In this document: piece by piece, positions 15,307-22,610 of the stretch
How positions within the stretch are numbered: the stretch's first letter is position 1
Layout of the letters: each line of letters starts with the position of its first letter
Program-made: the position numbers and the translations under genes
The notes under the pieces: generated by a model
Databases searched by the model: none
Told to the model about the DNA's origin: nothing
What the model saw: the letters and a program-made list of their open reading frames with translations, nothing else
NCBI RefSeq assembly: GCF_015751765.1
Contig: NZ_JADOTX010000001.1
Span: forward strand, 1,240,001-1,304,000
Direction of reading: 5' to 3'
DNA length: 64,000 nt
DNA from: Micromonospora ureilytica
GTDB taxonomy: Bacteria > Actinomycetota > Actinomycetes > Mycobacteriales > Micromonosporaceae

Positions 15307-16248
15307 ATGGCCAAGTTGCACCAACGGCAGCGTGGCCATCGCCGTCCGGTCACCCGGGCCGCGGTGGCGGACGAATTCGCCCTGACGCGCCATCTGCCCG
15401 CCGAACGCGGCTCGGTCCGCCGGCGGCTGCTGGAGTTCTGGGCTGTGTGTCTGTTGCTGACCTGGATCCCGTTTGCACTGCTGGCAGTGCTGGGTGTGAG
15501 CATCGACGAGGGCCCCGGACTGCTGGTGTTCGCGCTCGCGGCGAGCGGCCCGTCCCTGGCCGCGCTGATCCTGTGGTTGCGGCGCCGCGGGGAAAGGCGT
15601 CCGGGCCCCCGCACGCGATGGTCGCTCGGCACGTCAGTGGTGGCGGTACTGCTGGGCGGGGTCGCCCCTGTGGGTGCGGCGGTCCTGGTGAACCTGAACG
15701 ACCTGTCGGCGATCCCGCAGCACGCGGGTTCGGTAGTCGCCGGTGTGGGCGGACCGCTCATCGCGCTGGCCTACACGCTGCTCGCAGGGCCAGTGGCGGA
15801 GGAGTTCGGCTGGCGGGGGTACGTACAGCCACGCCTGAGGCAGTCCTACAGCCGGATGGCGACCACCCTGGTGCTGGGAGCCGCCTGGGGCCTGTGGCAC
15901 GTGCCGCTGTACTTCCTGCCTGGCACCGGGCAACACGACGGAGGCTTGTTCACCCAGCAGGGAGTGGTGTTCTTCCTGCTGCTCTTTCCATTCACCTACC
16001 TCATTCTCTTCGTCACCGAACGCTTGCGCGGTGGTGTCCCGGCGGCGATCCTGATGCACGCGGCATGGAACCTCGCCGACGAGACGATGCCGCAGCTGGG
16101 CAACGGCGGCCCGTGGCTGAAGCTTGTTCTCCTGTCGGCCACAGCGGCAGTGGTGGGCCTGCTGTGGCGCCGTTCAATAGTGCCAGCCGGGCCTACCCCG
16201 ATGGCAGGTCCTTCGACGGACCGCAGTCATCGAAGAGCGTCGACGTAG
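15307..16248 (+). CDS. CPBP-family intramembrane metalloprotease
   Basis: A 313-residue membrane protein of the CPBP (CAAX protease and bacteriocin-processing) family. Active-site motifs are E165-E166-x3-R170 (A-E-E-F-G-W-R-G-Y), His198 in W-G-L-W-H-V-P-L and the final M-H-A-A-W-N. About eight hydrophobic helices between residues 42 and 300. An in-frame ATG eight codons upstream (15283) is an alternative start; neither has a strong ribosome-binding site. It directly precedes the ESX-type toxin module but with a 78-nt gap and a new start region; a processing or bacteriocin-immunity role is possible but not shown. Confidence 0.82.
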   Translation: MAKLHQRQRGHRRPVTRAAVADEFALTRHLPAERGSVRRRLLEFWAVCLLLTWIPFALLAVLGVSIDEGPGLLVFALAASGPSLAALILWLRRRGERRPGPRTRWSLGTSVVAVLLGGVAPVGAAVLVNLNDLSAIPQHAGSVVAGVGGPLIALAYTLLAGPVAEEFGWRGYVQPRLRQSYSRMATTLVLGAAWGLWHVPLYFLPGTGQHDGGLFTQQGVVFFLLLFPFTYLILFVTERLRGGVPAAILMHAAWNLADETMPQLGNGGPWLKLVLLSATAAVVGLLWRRSIVPAGPTPMAGPSTDRSHRRAST

Positions 16249-16326
16249 CGTTGCCTCGCGGGTCCACACTGTTTGCCGGATCTGACTACGCTTTCCACTG
16301 TGTCGGACGCGATCGATGGAGGGCGC

Positions 16327-16749
16327 ATGTCGGTGAATGAGCCGGCGAGCGGGGAGTTCGCTCGCATGCTGGACGCGACGGTTGGCGCGTTGCGCGCCAC
16401 CAACACCGCGCCGGAGGACGAGGAGGCCGCGCGTCTGCGTCGGGTGGGTGAGTCCGCCGAGGGGCAGGTCCGTGCCGAGTTTGGCGCCGATGGCCGGCTG
16501 GAGTCGCTGACGCTGGACCCGCGGATGATGCGCCTCGGCTCGGCCGAGGTCTGCGACCACGTGATCGCTGCAGTGAACGCGGCGATCGACTCGATGCGCG
16601 GCGGTGGCCCGGCGGTGGCCTCCGGCGACCTCTCGCAGCTCACCGAGCAGCTGGAACAGGTTCGGGACACGGCCGTGCCGCGGCTCGGCGCGTTCCTGCA
16701 GGCGCTCACGGACGCGCAGGAGCGGATGGCCCGAGGAGGTTCCCGATGA
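16327..16749 (+). CDS. YbaB/EbfC-like protein of an ESX-associated module
   Basis: A 140-residue protein resembling the YbaB/EbfC fold: G-Q-V-R-A-E-F-G-A-D-G-R-L-E-S-L-T-L-D-P near residues 46-65, then a helical C-terminus. Such proteins often head WXG100/ESX effector operons in actinobacteria, where they may act as chaperones or scaffolds. GGAGGG precedes the ATG by 3-4 nt; a frame upstream to 16273 lacks a site. The stop overlaps the next start (ATGA). First gene of a six-gene module. Confidence 0.75.
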   Translation: MSVNEPASGEFARMLDATVGALRATNTAPEDEEAARLRRVGESAEGQVRAEFGADGRLESLTLDPRMMRLGSAEVCDHVIAAVNAAIDSMRGGGPAVASGDLSQLTEQLEQVRDTAVPRLGAFLQALTDAQERMARGGSR

Positions 16750-17069
16750 ACGGCTTCGAGGTCGAGCCCGCGCTGTTGCGTTCCGGCGGCGATGAGGTCA
16801 TCGGCGCCGCCGAACGCTTCATCGGGCAGCTGGAGAGCTTCGAGGCACAGATGCAGGGGTACGGCGAGCCGTGGGGCGCCGACGACATCGGCTCGCTGAT
16901 CGGCATCGCGTACACGGAGGCGTCCGCCTGGGTTCTGGACTGCATCGGCGTGGCCGCCGAGGAGATCGGCTCGGCGGGTAGCGACCTGACGCAGATGGCC
17001 GACAACTTCGATTTGGTCGAGGAAGCCTCCGCGGGCGCGTTGCGGGACATCCAGGGAATGCTGGGGTGA
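16746..17069 (+). CDS. WXG100/EspC-like small ESX-type protein
   Basis: A 107-residue, largely helical protein with a helix-turn-helix layout: helix, the turn Y-G-E-P-W-G-A-D-D-I-G around residue 42, and a second long helix. This matches ESX secretion-associated proteins of the WXG100/EspC type, small dimer-forming partners exported with their effector by a type VII system. It overlaps its upstream neighbour by 4 nt and lies 4 nt before the carrier gene. No ESX machinery is in the window, so export would use components encoded elsewhere. Confidence 0.75.
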   Translation: MNGFEVEPALLRSGGDEVIGAAERFIGQLESFEAQMQGYGEPWGADDIGSLIGIAYTEASAWVLDCIGVAAEEIGSAGSDLTQMADNFDLVEEASAGALRDIQGMLG

Positions 17070-17073
17070 CGAG

Positions 17074-17568
17074 ATGGGACTCCAACTGCCGGGTGAGCTG
17101 ATCACGGCACTCGGCTGGATCGGCTACACCTGGCCCGAGGCCGACGAGGAAAAGCTGTTCGAGATGGGCCAGGCCTGGCTGGACTTCTCCGGCACGGTCG
17201 CGAACGCCTCGGGGGAGGCAGGTTCGGCCGCGGCGGCGGTCTGGTCGCAGCACCAGGGCGAGTCGATGCAGGCGTTCCAGAAATGGTGGTCCAACCCGGA
17301 GAATGGTCCCGGAACGCTGCCGGACTACTCCCAGGCCGCCATGCTGATCGGCACCGGGATGATCATCGCCGCCGCGATCGTGCTCGCGCTGAAGATCCAA
17401 GTGATAGTGCAGTTGGCGATCCTCGCGTTCGCGGTGGCTCAGGCGATCGCCACCGCCGTCGTCACGTTCGGCGCGTCGCTGGCCGAGATCCCGATCTTCC
17501 AGATGATCACCCGGGAGATCGTCGGCCTGCTGATCGACCAGGTGATCCAGGAGCTCCTCGATGCCTAG
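17074..17568 (+). CDS. ESX-type toxin carrier: WXG-like N-terminus plus hydrophobic helices, no toxin domain
   Basis: A 164-residue protein. Residues 1-80 are WXG100-like helices (W-S-Q-H-Q-G-E-S-M-Q-A-F-Q-K-W-W), and residues 88-140 are strongly hydrophobic helices. This is the standard N-terminal half of actinobacterial polymorphic toxins, which normally continue into a variable C-terminal toxin domain. Here the frame stops and the probable toxin domain begins in a new frame overlapping by 8 nt (ATG inside the last codons). It may deliver the separately encoded toxin by association (inference). Confidence 0.72.
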   Translation: MGLQLPGELITALGWIGYTWPEADEEKLFEMGQAWLDFSGTVANASGEAGSAAAAVWSQHQGESMQAFQKWWSNPENGPGTLPDYSQAAMLIGTGMIIAAAIVLALKIQVIVQLAILAFAVAQAIATAVVTFGASLAEIPIFQMITREIVGLLIDQVIQELLDA

Positions 17569-18091
17569 CAGGGCGCCGAAGAGCTCGAAGAAACGCGGAG
17601 ACTCGGGCAAGCCGAGGGTTGGCAACGGCGTCCGCGCGGCGGTGAAGAAGGCCGCCGCCAAGCCGGTCGTGCGCAACAACGACCTGCCCGTGGTCACGAT
17701 CAAGGTGCAGCGCAAGCCGACCTACGCGCGCGCCCAGTTCGACCGGAAGATGAACGCGCTGAAGAAGCTCAGCGACGAGGGCAAGCTGTTCAAGCAGGCG
17801 AACCCGGTTGCCCGGGACGAATCGATCACGAAAGCCTACAAGGCTCGGATCCGGCAGAAGATCTTCGACAAGTACTGGCCCCACGACAAGAAGTTGGCGA
17901 ACAGACTCTCCGAGCGGCTCACCGACCAGCATCCCGACCATGTGTGGGAGCTGCAACTCGGCGGCCCCGACGACGTTAGTAATCTGAAGCTCTTGCACGG
18001 TGATACAAACGAGGATGTCGGCCGGCAGATCCGTCAACAGATCATGAAATTGCCCGACGGCACCCCGATCCGGATAGAGGTAGTGGATTGA
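17561..18091 (+). CDS. HNH/Endo VII-like nuclease toxin, encoded separately
   Basis: A 176-residue protein with a very basic N-terminal half (many Lys/Arg up to residue 110) and a C-terminal motif D126-H127-V-x-E130-L-Q-L-G-G ... N141-L-x-L-L ... N150, as in the DH-x2-(D/E)-LQLGG group of HNH/Endo VII nucleases at the ends of polymorphic toxins. It lacks its own export domain. It overlaps the carrier gene by 8 nt in the +1 frame and the next gene (SUKH) by 4 nt. The predicted activity is DNA or RNA cleavage in competitor cells. Confidence 0.72.
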   Translation: MPSRAPKSSKKRGDSGKPRVGNGVRAAVKKAAAKPVVRNNDLPVVTIKVQRKPTYARAQFDRKMNALKKLSDEGKLFKQANPVARDESITKAYKARIRQKIFDKYWPHDKKLANRLSERLTDQHPDHVWELQLGGPDDVSNLKLLHGDTNEDVGRQIRQQIMKLPDGTPIRIEVVD

Positions 18092-18630
18092 ACCCCGAGC
18101 TGCGGGAGCTCATCGCGGAGCTGCGCACCGACCTGGAGGCGGATCAGCCGGCGACGCTGGTGTGGGCCCAGCTCAACGAGGGCGCTCCGGCCGACCAGAT
18201 TCCCGCCGGTCTGCCACAGTCGGTCCGGGAGCTGCTGGAGACCACCAACGGCCTCCGGGCCGGCGGGTTCGACCTGCGCTCAGCTGCGCGACTCGACCGC
18301 GTCCAGTACTACCTCGACCTGATGCCCGAGTTCACCGGCGTCGCCGACGAACCCGCCGAGTGGCTGGTCTTCGGCACGCTGAACGACGAGCCGCTGCTGA
18401 TCCGACGCGACACCGGCGCGGTCTGGTACTTCCCGGCAGAGACCACCGACGAGTGGTTCATGCGTGAGCTGTTCCTCGACGTCGCGCCGGACCTCGACTC
18501 GTTCCTCGCCTACTACGTCTTCGGCGCCGGGTACGGCGAGGTCGACAGCGACGACGACGAGTGGTGGGGCTTCCTCGACGAGCAGGGCCTGACCACGCCG
18601 GGCGACGAGGACGAGGAGACGGACGATTGA
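18088..18630 (+). CDS. SMI1/KNR4 (SUKH) family immunity protein
   Basis: A 180-residue acidic protein with the SUKH fold pattern: L-P-x-S-V-R-E-L-L-E-T-T-N-G-L-R near residue 45, W-L-V-F-G-T near 90 and T-D-E-W-F near 120; the tail is strongly acidic (D-D-D-E, E-D-E-E-T-D-D). SUKH proteins neutralise nuclease toxins. A TTG start overlaps the toxin stop (TTGA), so translation is tied to toxin synthesis, as expected for an antidote. The acidic surface would suit binding the basic nuclease. Confidence 0.8.
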   Translation: MNPELRELIAELRTDLEADQPATLVWAQLNEGAPADQIPAGLPQSVRELLETTNGLRAGGFDLRSAARLDRVQYYLDLMPEFTGVADEPAEWLVFGTLNDEPLLIRRDTGAVWYFPAETTDEWFMRELFLDVAPDLDSFLAYYVFGAGYGEVDSDDDEWWGFLDEQGLTTPGDEDEETDD

Positions 18631-19166
18631 CCGCGACACATGAGGAGCTCACGGCGCTCTGGGGCGCCGACGGGATGATCTACTTTCCGCTCGACCGGTT
18701 CGACGACGTCCTCGGCCCGCTGCCGCCAGAGGTCTTCCCACCGTTCGGAGCGATCCCTGTCGACGTGCCGATCCTGTTCACGGTCGACGTCAACGTTCCC
18801 GGCATGGAGTTGTTCTCCAAGCTGAAGATCGAGATCGGCGAGGCCGGCCCGCGCATCCACATCGTCCTCGGCAGCTCGCCCGAGGACCCGCAGCTGCTCT
18901 TCTGCCTCGACACTCTGACCGGAGCCGTCGTATTGCTGGACCTGGAGACCCCCAACTTCGAGGCGGTGAACGCGACCTTCGCCGCGTTCGTCGAGTTCCT
19001 CTACCGGCTCGGGCAGCTCATCGCGACGGACCCGGGCGGTCGGGCTCGCGCCGCCCGCGCCGCCGCGATCCGCGAGGAGCTGATGGCCGTCGACTCGTCC
19101 GCGTTCGCCGACCCGAAGTCCTGGTGGAGCGTGGCCTTCGATCAGCTGGAGTCCACCGGCGGATAG
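18627..19166 (+). CDS. SUKH-4 family immunity protein
   Basis: A 179-residue cytoplasmic protein with SUKH-4 features: G-x-D-G-M-I-Y-F-P near residue 14, F-C-L-D-T-L-T-G-A-V-V-L-L-D near 92, F-V-E-F-L-Y near 115 and the C-terminal D-P-x-S-W-W-S-V-x-x-x-Q-L-E-S. TTG start overlapping the previous stop by 4 nt. Two different SUKH paralogues in tandem after one toxin may protect against the resident toxin and a variant, or may reflect past toxin replacement. It ends the module; the next gene is convergent 5 nt away. Confidence 0.8.
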   Translation: MTATHEELTALWGADGMIYFPLDRFDDVLGPLPPEVFPPFGAIPVDVPILFTVDVNVPGMELFSKLKIEIGEAGPRIHIVLGSSPEDPQLLFCLDTLTGAVVLLDLETPNFEAVNATFAAFVEFLYRLGQLIATDPGGRARAARAAAIREELMAVDSSAFADPKSWWSVAFDQLESTGG

Positions 19167-19171
19167 CGACG

Positions 19172-19711
19172 TCAGCGGGCGGTCAGAACCCGCTGGGCCA
19201 GTACCTGCCCCGGCCAGGATCCAGCCAGGAAGGTTTCGGTGGGAGTGAACCCGTGGCGCTCGTAGTACGCCACCAACTCGCCACCGCCGCCCGCCCAGCA
19301 GTCGACCCGTAGCAACCGCACGCCGGCCCGCCGGGTTTCCTGCACGGCGTGTGTCAACAGGGCCGACCCGAGGTTCCGGCCGGCGAGTCGTCGGTCGGAG
19401 ACCAGGAGGCGGACGTACCGCTCGGGCTCGTCCGCAGGCGCGATCGGTGCCCGCGGATCGGGCCCGGAGTCCAACACCAGGGCTGCGGCCGGCGTCCCGT
19501 CCACCTCGGCGATGTACGGGAGGTTCTCGGTCAGGTAGCGGTCGACCAGGTCGGCCCCTCCCGGCTTCTCGGAGAACGGGGTGGTGCCCCACTGCTCGGT
19601 GTTGCCGCGATCATTCATCCAGGCAACCGCGGCGTCGAGCATGGCCAGCACGGCGGGTGCGTCGGCCAGGCCACCGCGTCGGATACGTACGCCGCGGGTG
19701 GTGTCGTCCAT
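19172..19711 (-). CDS. GNAT-family N-acetyltransferase
   Basis: A 179-residue protein with the GNAT acetyl-CoA loop R-R-L-A-G-R-N-L-G-S-A-L-L near residue 106, V-R-L-L-V-S-D before it, and the C-terminal Y-Y-E-R-H-G-F motif near 152. The acceptor (amine, peptide or drug) is not identifiable. ATG start with no strong ribosome-binding site visible. It is the downstream neighbour of the MarR gene on the same strand, 43 nt away, and might be co-transcribed. Confidence 0.85.
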   Translation of the reverse strand: MDDTTRGVRIRRGGLADAPAVLAMLDAAVAWMNDRGNTEQWGTTPFSEKPGGADLVDRYLTENLPYIAEVDGTPAAALVLDSGPDPRAPIAPADEPERYVRLLVSDRRLAGRNLGSALLTHAVQETRRAGVRLLRVDCWAGGGGELVAYYERHGFTPTETFLAGSWPGQVLAQRVLTAR

Positions 19712-19754
19712 GACGAAATGATAGTTCGTGGCTGGCCGACCACGGCCCGGGTGA

Positions 19755-20282
19755 TCATCCGGCCTGACCCCCGCCCCAAGGACCAGAATCTCGGGAGTCC
19801 AGGGTCCGATTCATCGCCGCGAGTAGGCGCTCGAGCGTTCTGCGGTCGCTGTCGCCGAGGCCACGAAGGATGGCCGCCTCGTTGGCGAGATGTTCTTCGA
19901 TGAGACGATCGGTCAACGCCACTCCGGCGGAAGTCAGCCCGACCACTCTGCCGCGCGCGTCGGCTGCGGAGACCGAGCGCGACACGAGGCCACGGGCGAT
20001 CAGCCGGTCCACCCGCTTGGTCACCGCTCCGGTGGTCACCAGCATCCGTTGGCTCAACTCGCCCGCCGTGAGCGTGTACGGCGGGCCCTCGCGGCGCAAC
20101 GCGGCGAGCACGTCGAAGTCGCCGTTGCCGAGGTCCGCCGCGGCGAACGGCGGTCGCAGTGCGGTGTCGAGTGCGGCGGCCATCTGTTGGATGCGACCGA
20201 TGATCAGCAACGGGGTGGGGTCGAGGTCCGGTCGCTCCCGGGCCCACTGGCCGACGATCTCGGCAATCCGGTCCTCATTCAC
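19755..20282 (-). CDS. MarR-family transcriptional regulator
   Basis: A 175-residue winged-helix regulator: L-T-A-G-E-L-S-Q-R-M-L-V-T-T-G-A-V-T-K-R-V-D-R-L near residues 70-95 is the recognition-helix region, followed by the wing (D-A-R-G-R-V-V-G-L-T) and a helical dimerisation C-terminus. GTG start. It is divergent from an Rv2466c-like nitroreductase gene, with two identical dyads in between, the typical MarR arrangement for a ligand-released repressor of the neighbouring redox gene and of itself. Confidence 0.88.
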   Translation of the reverse strand: MNEDRIAEIVGQWARERPDLDPTPLLIIGRIQQMAAALDTALRPPFAAADLGNGDFDVLAALRREGPPYTLTAGELSQRMLVTTGAVTKRVDRLIARGLVSRSVSAADARGRVVGLTSAGVALTDRLIEEHLANEAAILRGLGDSDRRTLERLLAAMNRTLDSRDSGPWGGGQAG

Positions 20283-20295
20283 TGTTGCATCTTAC

Positions 20296-20328
20296 CTTCC
20301 GGGGAAGATAAATTGCCTTCCGTGGAAG
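20296..20328. promoter_or_regulatory. Twin CTTCC-N2-GGAAG operators
   Basis: CTTCC-GG-GGAAG at 20296-20307 and CTTCC-GT-GGAAG at 20317-20328, centres 21 bp apart (two helical turns), between the divergent MarR and nitroreductase genes. The second copy covers the start codon region of the nitroreductase gene, and the first one covers its likely ribosome-binding site. Confidence 0.6.
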
Positions 20329-20948
20329 ACAACTCGACGCGAACGTCAGCTCCGGTGGTCACGGCGTACGTGGACCCCTCCTGCCCGTTCGCCTGGCTCA
20401 CCTCCCGCTGGCTCATGGAGGTCGCGAAGATGCGGCCGCTCACTCTGCGGTTCGAGGTGATGAGCCTCGCGGTGATCAACGAGCATCGTGACCTGGAGCC
20501 CTGGTACCGCGAGTTCAACGACCGAGCGTGGGGGCCGGCCAGGGTGTGCGTGGCGGCAGCCGCACAACACGGCCCCGCCGCCCTCGCACGGCTGTACCCG
20601 GCGCTCGGTCGCCGGATCCACGACGCCGGCGACAAGGACTTCGACACCGTCGTCCCGCTGGCCCTGGCCGAGGCCGGTCTCCCCGCCGACCTGGCCGACG
20701 TCGCCCATCGGAGCGACGTCGACCCGCGGATGCGGGCGAGCACCGCCCGCGCGCAGCAACTGGTGGGCGAGGACCTCGGCACCCCGACGGTCGTCGTCGA
20801 CGACGTGGCCTTCTTCGGCCCCGTGCTGACCTCGATCCCTCGTGGGGAGGAGGCCGTCCGCGTCTTCGACGGCGCCCGGCTGCTCGCCGGCTGCCGGGCC
20901 TTCTCCGAGCTCAAACGCGCCCGGTCCGACGGCCTCACCTTCGCGTAG
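20313..20948 (+). CDS. DsbA-fold, Rv2466c-like (mycothiol-dependent nitroreductase family) protein
   Basis: A thioredoxin/DsbA-fold protein of about 211 residues. The active-site segment D-P-S-C-P-F-A-W has one cysteine where disulfide isomerases have C-x-x-C, and the cis-Pro loop is D-L-G-T-P-T-V-V-V near residue 157. It resembles the mycobacterial mycothiol-dependent nitroreductase family. The TTG at 20313 has GGGGAAG 5 nt upstream; GTG at 20322 is an alternative. Probably repressed by the divergent MarR protein. The natural substrate is unknown. Confidence 0.8.
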   Translation: MPSVEDNSTRTSAPVVTAYVDPSCPFAWLTSRWLMEVAKMRPLTLRFEVMSLAVINEHRDLEPWYREFNDRAWGPARVCVAAAAQHGPAALARLYPALGRRIHDAGDKDFDTVVPLALAEAGLPADLADVAHRSDVDPRMRASTARAQQLVGEDLGTPTVVVDDVAFFGPVLTSIPRGEEAVRVFDGARLLAGCRAFSELKRARSDGLTFA

Positions 20949-21043
20949 CTCCACCACTGCCACTGGGAGAGCTGGTCACCCCCCGCACCGGTCGACCCGG
21001 GACTGTCCATGCTTCGTCACCGGATGTTCGGCGTCGCGTCGAC

Positions 21044-21053
21044 TCGAATCGAT
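21044..21053 (+). promoter_or_regulatory. TCGAATCGAT motif upstream of a secreted EEP-family gene
   Basis: TCGAATCGAT 47 bp before the ATG at 21101. The same 10-mer occurs twice in the promoter region of the esterase pair (5394-5403, 5474-5483). A GATAGT at 21051-21056 could be a -10 element overlapping it. It may be a shared regulator site. Confidence 0.3.
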
Positions 21054-21100
21054 AGTGTGCGTTGGCCGCCACCCACGGCGGTTCGTGCGGAGGGACATCG

Positions 21101-21976
21101 ATGCGCAGGACAACGGACTGGTCGGCCCGGGCGCTGGGCGCTCTCGCGGGCGCGGTCGCGCTGGTGGCGGCCCTGCTGCCGGCGGCCCCGGCGGCTGCCG
21201 CGAGCGTGGGTTTCAAGACGGCGACGCTGAACATCTACTACGGGCTGAGCCAGGCCGACTTCGCGCACGACCTGAATCTGATCGCGTCCAAGGCGGACCT
21301 CGTCGGTCTCAACGAGGTCGGTGCCCGCAAGGCGTTCCTGGAGAACTGGGCCGCCAACAACGGCTGGTGGCTGTACGCGCCGGGCGGCACCAACCAGGCT
21401 GGCGAAGCGTTGATCGCCAAGAAGAGCATGTTCGACGTACTCGACAAGGGCTCGATTTTCGTCTGTGACACCAACGGTCCGGGCGAGGTCCCGCCCGCGC
21501 GCTACAACAACTGGGTCAAGTACCGGCACAAGGCCACCGGCCGCAACGTGACACACGTCAACGCCCATGCGGTGGCCAGCATCGAAACCGCCGGCCGGCC
21601 CGAGGACCTGCCGCGCACCAGGTGTGCCGAGGCGCAGTTCCAGGGCCTCAAGGAACTGGCGGTCGACAAGCAGGACGAGGGTCAGGTCATCGTCAGCGGT
21701 GACCTCAACGTCGACTTCAGCGCCGACCGGAGCTACGGGTACGCGAAGTTCCCGTGGCAGGTCTTCGAGGCCAACGAGCTGCCAAATCTGCGCTCCAACT
21801 ACAACCTCTACGGCGAGAGGGGCACCGGAACGCACGGCAACCGGCACATCGACTACGTCTACTTCTGGAAACGGCTGCCCGAGTACCAGCTGATGTGGAT
21901 GACCGGCTACGACATCGTCGGTGGCACCAAGTCCGACCACAGCGGTGTCGTCGCGACCTTCTCCATCCAGGATTGA
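21101..21976 (+). CDS. Secreted endonuclease/exonuclease/phosphatase-family protein
   Basis: A 291-residue protein with a signal peptide (residues 1-33, A-P-A-A-A-A) and an EEP (DNase I-like) domain: T-L-N-I-Y-Y near residue 41, metal ligand Glu in G-L-N-E-V-G near 69, G-D-L-N-V-D-F near 204, and C-terminal H-x-D-Y-V plus S-D-H-S-G-V catalytic histidine. GGAGGG lies 6 nt before the ATG. Such exported enzymes can be nucleases, sphingomyelinase-like or inositol-phosphate phosphatases. The motif TCGAATCGAT upstream may connect it with the secreted esterases. Confidence 0.85.
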   Translation: MRRTTDWSARALGALAGAVALVAALLPAAPAAAASVGFKTATLNIYYGLSQADFAHDLNLIASKADLVGLNEVGARKAFLENWAANNGWWLYAPGGTNQAGEALIAKKSMFDVLDKGSIFVCDTNGPGEVPPARYNNWVKYRHKATGRNVTHVNAHAVASIETAGRPEDLPRTRCAEAQFQGLKELAVDKQDEGQVIVSGDLNVDFSADRSYGYAKFPWQVFEANELPNLRSNYNLYGERGTGTHGNRHIDYVYFWKRLPEYQLMWMTGYDIVGGTKSDHSGVVATFSIQD

Positions 21977-21995
21977 CGCCTTCGGTTTTCGCCGG

Positions 21996-22412
21996 CTACG
22001 CGTCTCGGCGCTCGGGTTGCCCCCGGTGCGCCGCCCACTCGGGCGCGAGGATCGACATCACCACGGCGTCAACCCAGTCGTCGCCGTCGTGCAGGACCTG
22101 CCGCAGCACACCCTCGACGATGAAGCCGACCTTCTCGTACGTCCGCCGAGCCCGGGGGTTGAAGGCGAACACCTCCAGCGAGATGCGGTGCAGACCGAGC
22201 CCCTCGAAACCGTGGCCGACGATCAGGCGCACCGCCTCGGTGCCCAGGCCACGGTCGCGGCCGCTCGCGGTGAGCAGCGTGCGGAAGTTGCAGCTGCGGT
22301 CGACGGGGTCCCAGTCGTTGAGGACCACCTCGCCGACGCACACCCCGGTGGCGCGGTCCACGGTTCGGGCGTGACGGGGTTGCGGGGGAGCGTCCACGGT
22401 CGATCCCTTGAC
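21996..22412 (-). pseudogene. GNAT (RimJ/RimL-type) acetyltransferase lacking its N-terminal part
   Basis: About 130 residues match the middle and end of RimJ/RimL-like acetyltransferases: D-R-A-T-G-V-C-V-G-E-V-V-L-N-D-W-D, the acetyl-CoA loop G-R-D-R-G-L-G-T-E-A-V-R-L, and N-P-R-A-R-R-T-Y-E-K-V-G-F. The usual first 50-60 residues are missing; the frame upstream, open to about 22469, is unrelated low-quality sequence that runs towards the promoter of the divergent GH43 operon. The gene is probably a remnant truncated from the 5' side, although a short functional form cannot be excluded. Confidence 0.55.
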
Positions 22413-22567
22413 ACTGATAGATGCGATCGCTAACACTTGTCCGCAACGCGAACTTAACGAGCAGAACACATTGTGCCTGTAGCGGCGTGACGCACCACAA
22501 GTGTGTCCGCGCGGGTATGGCAGCCGTCGTCAGAGTCCCAAAGCCCGAGCCGATCACAGCTCCTTGT

Positions 22568-22581
22568 TGTTAACGCTAACA
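22568..22581 (+). promoter_or_regulatory. LacI-type operator before the GH43/GH5 operon
   Basis: TGTTAACGCTAACA, a near-palindrome (12 of 14 positions symmetric), 29 bp before the GTG at 22611. An identical 14-mer lies upstream of the GH30 gene (62977-62990). The form TGTTA-N4-TAACA is typical of LacI/GalR-family sugar repressors. The stretch 22413-22567 holds another half-site-like GCGATCGCTAACA (22429-22441) and otherwise nothing recognisable. Confidence 0.65.
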
Positions 22582-22610
22582 TAGATGATCTTTTTGAAAG
22601 GGGTCGAGAC

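Noticed and set aside
17561..17568. Programmed ribosomal frameshift joining carrier and toxin
   Set aside because: No slippery sequence is obvious and the toxin has its own ATG; ordinary translational coupling explains the overlap. Kept only as an alternative to test.
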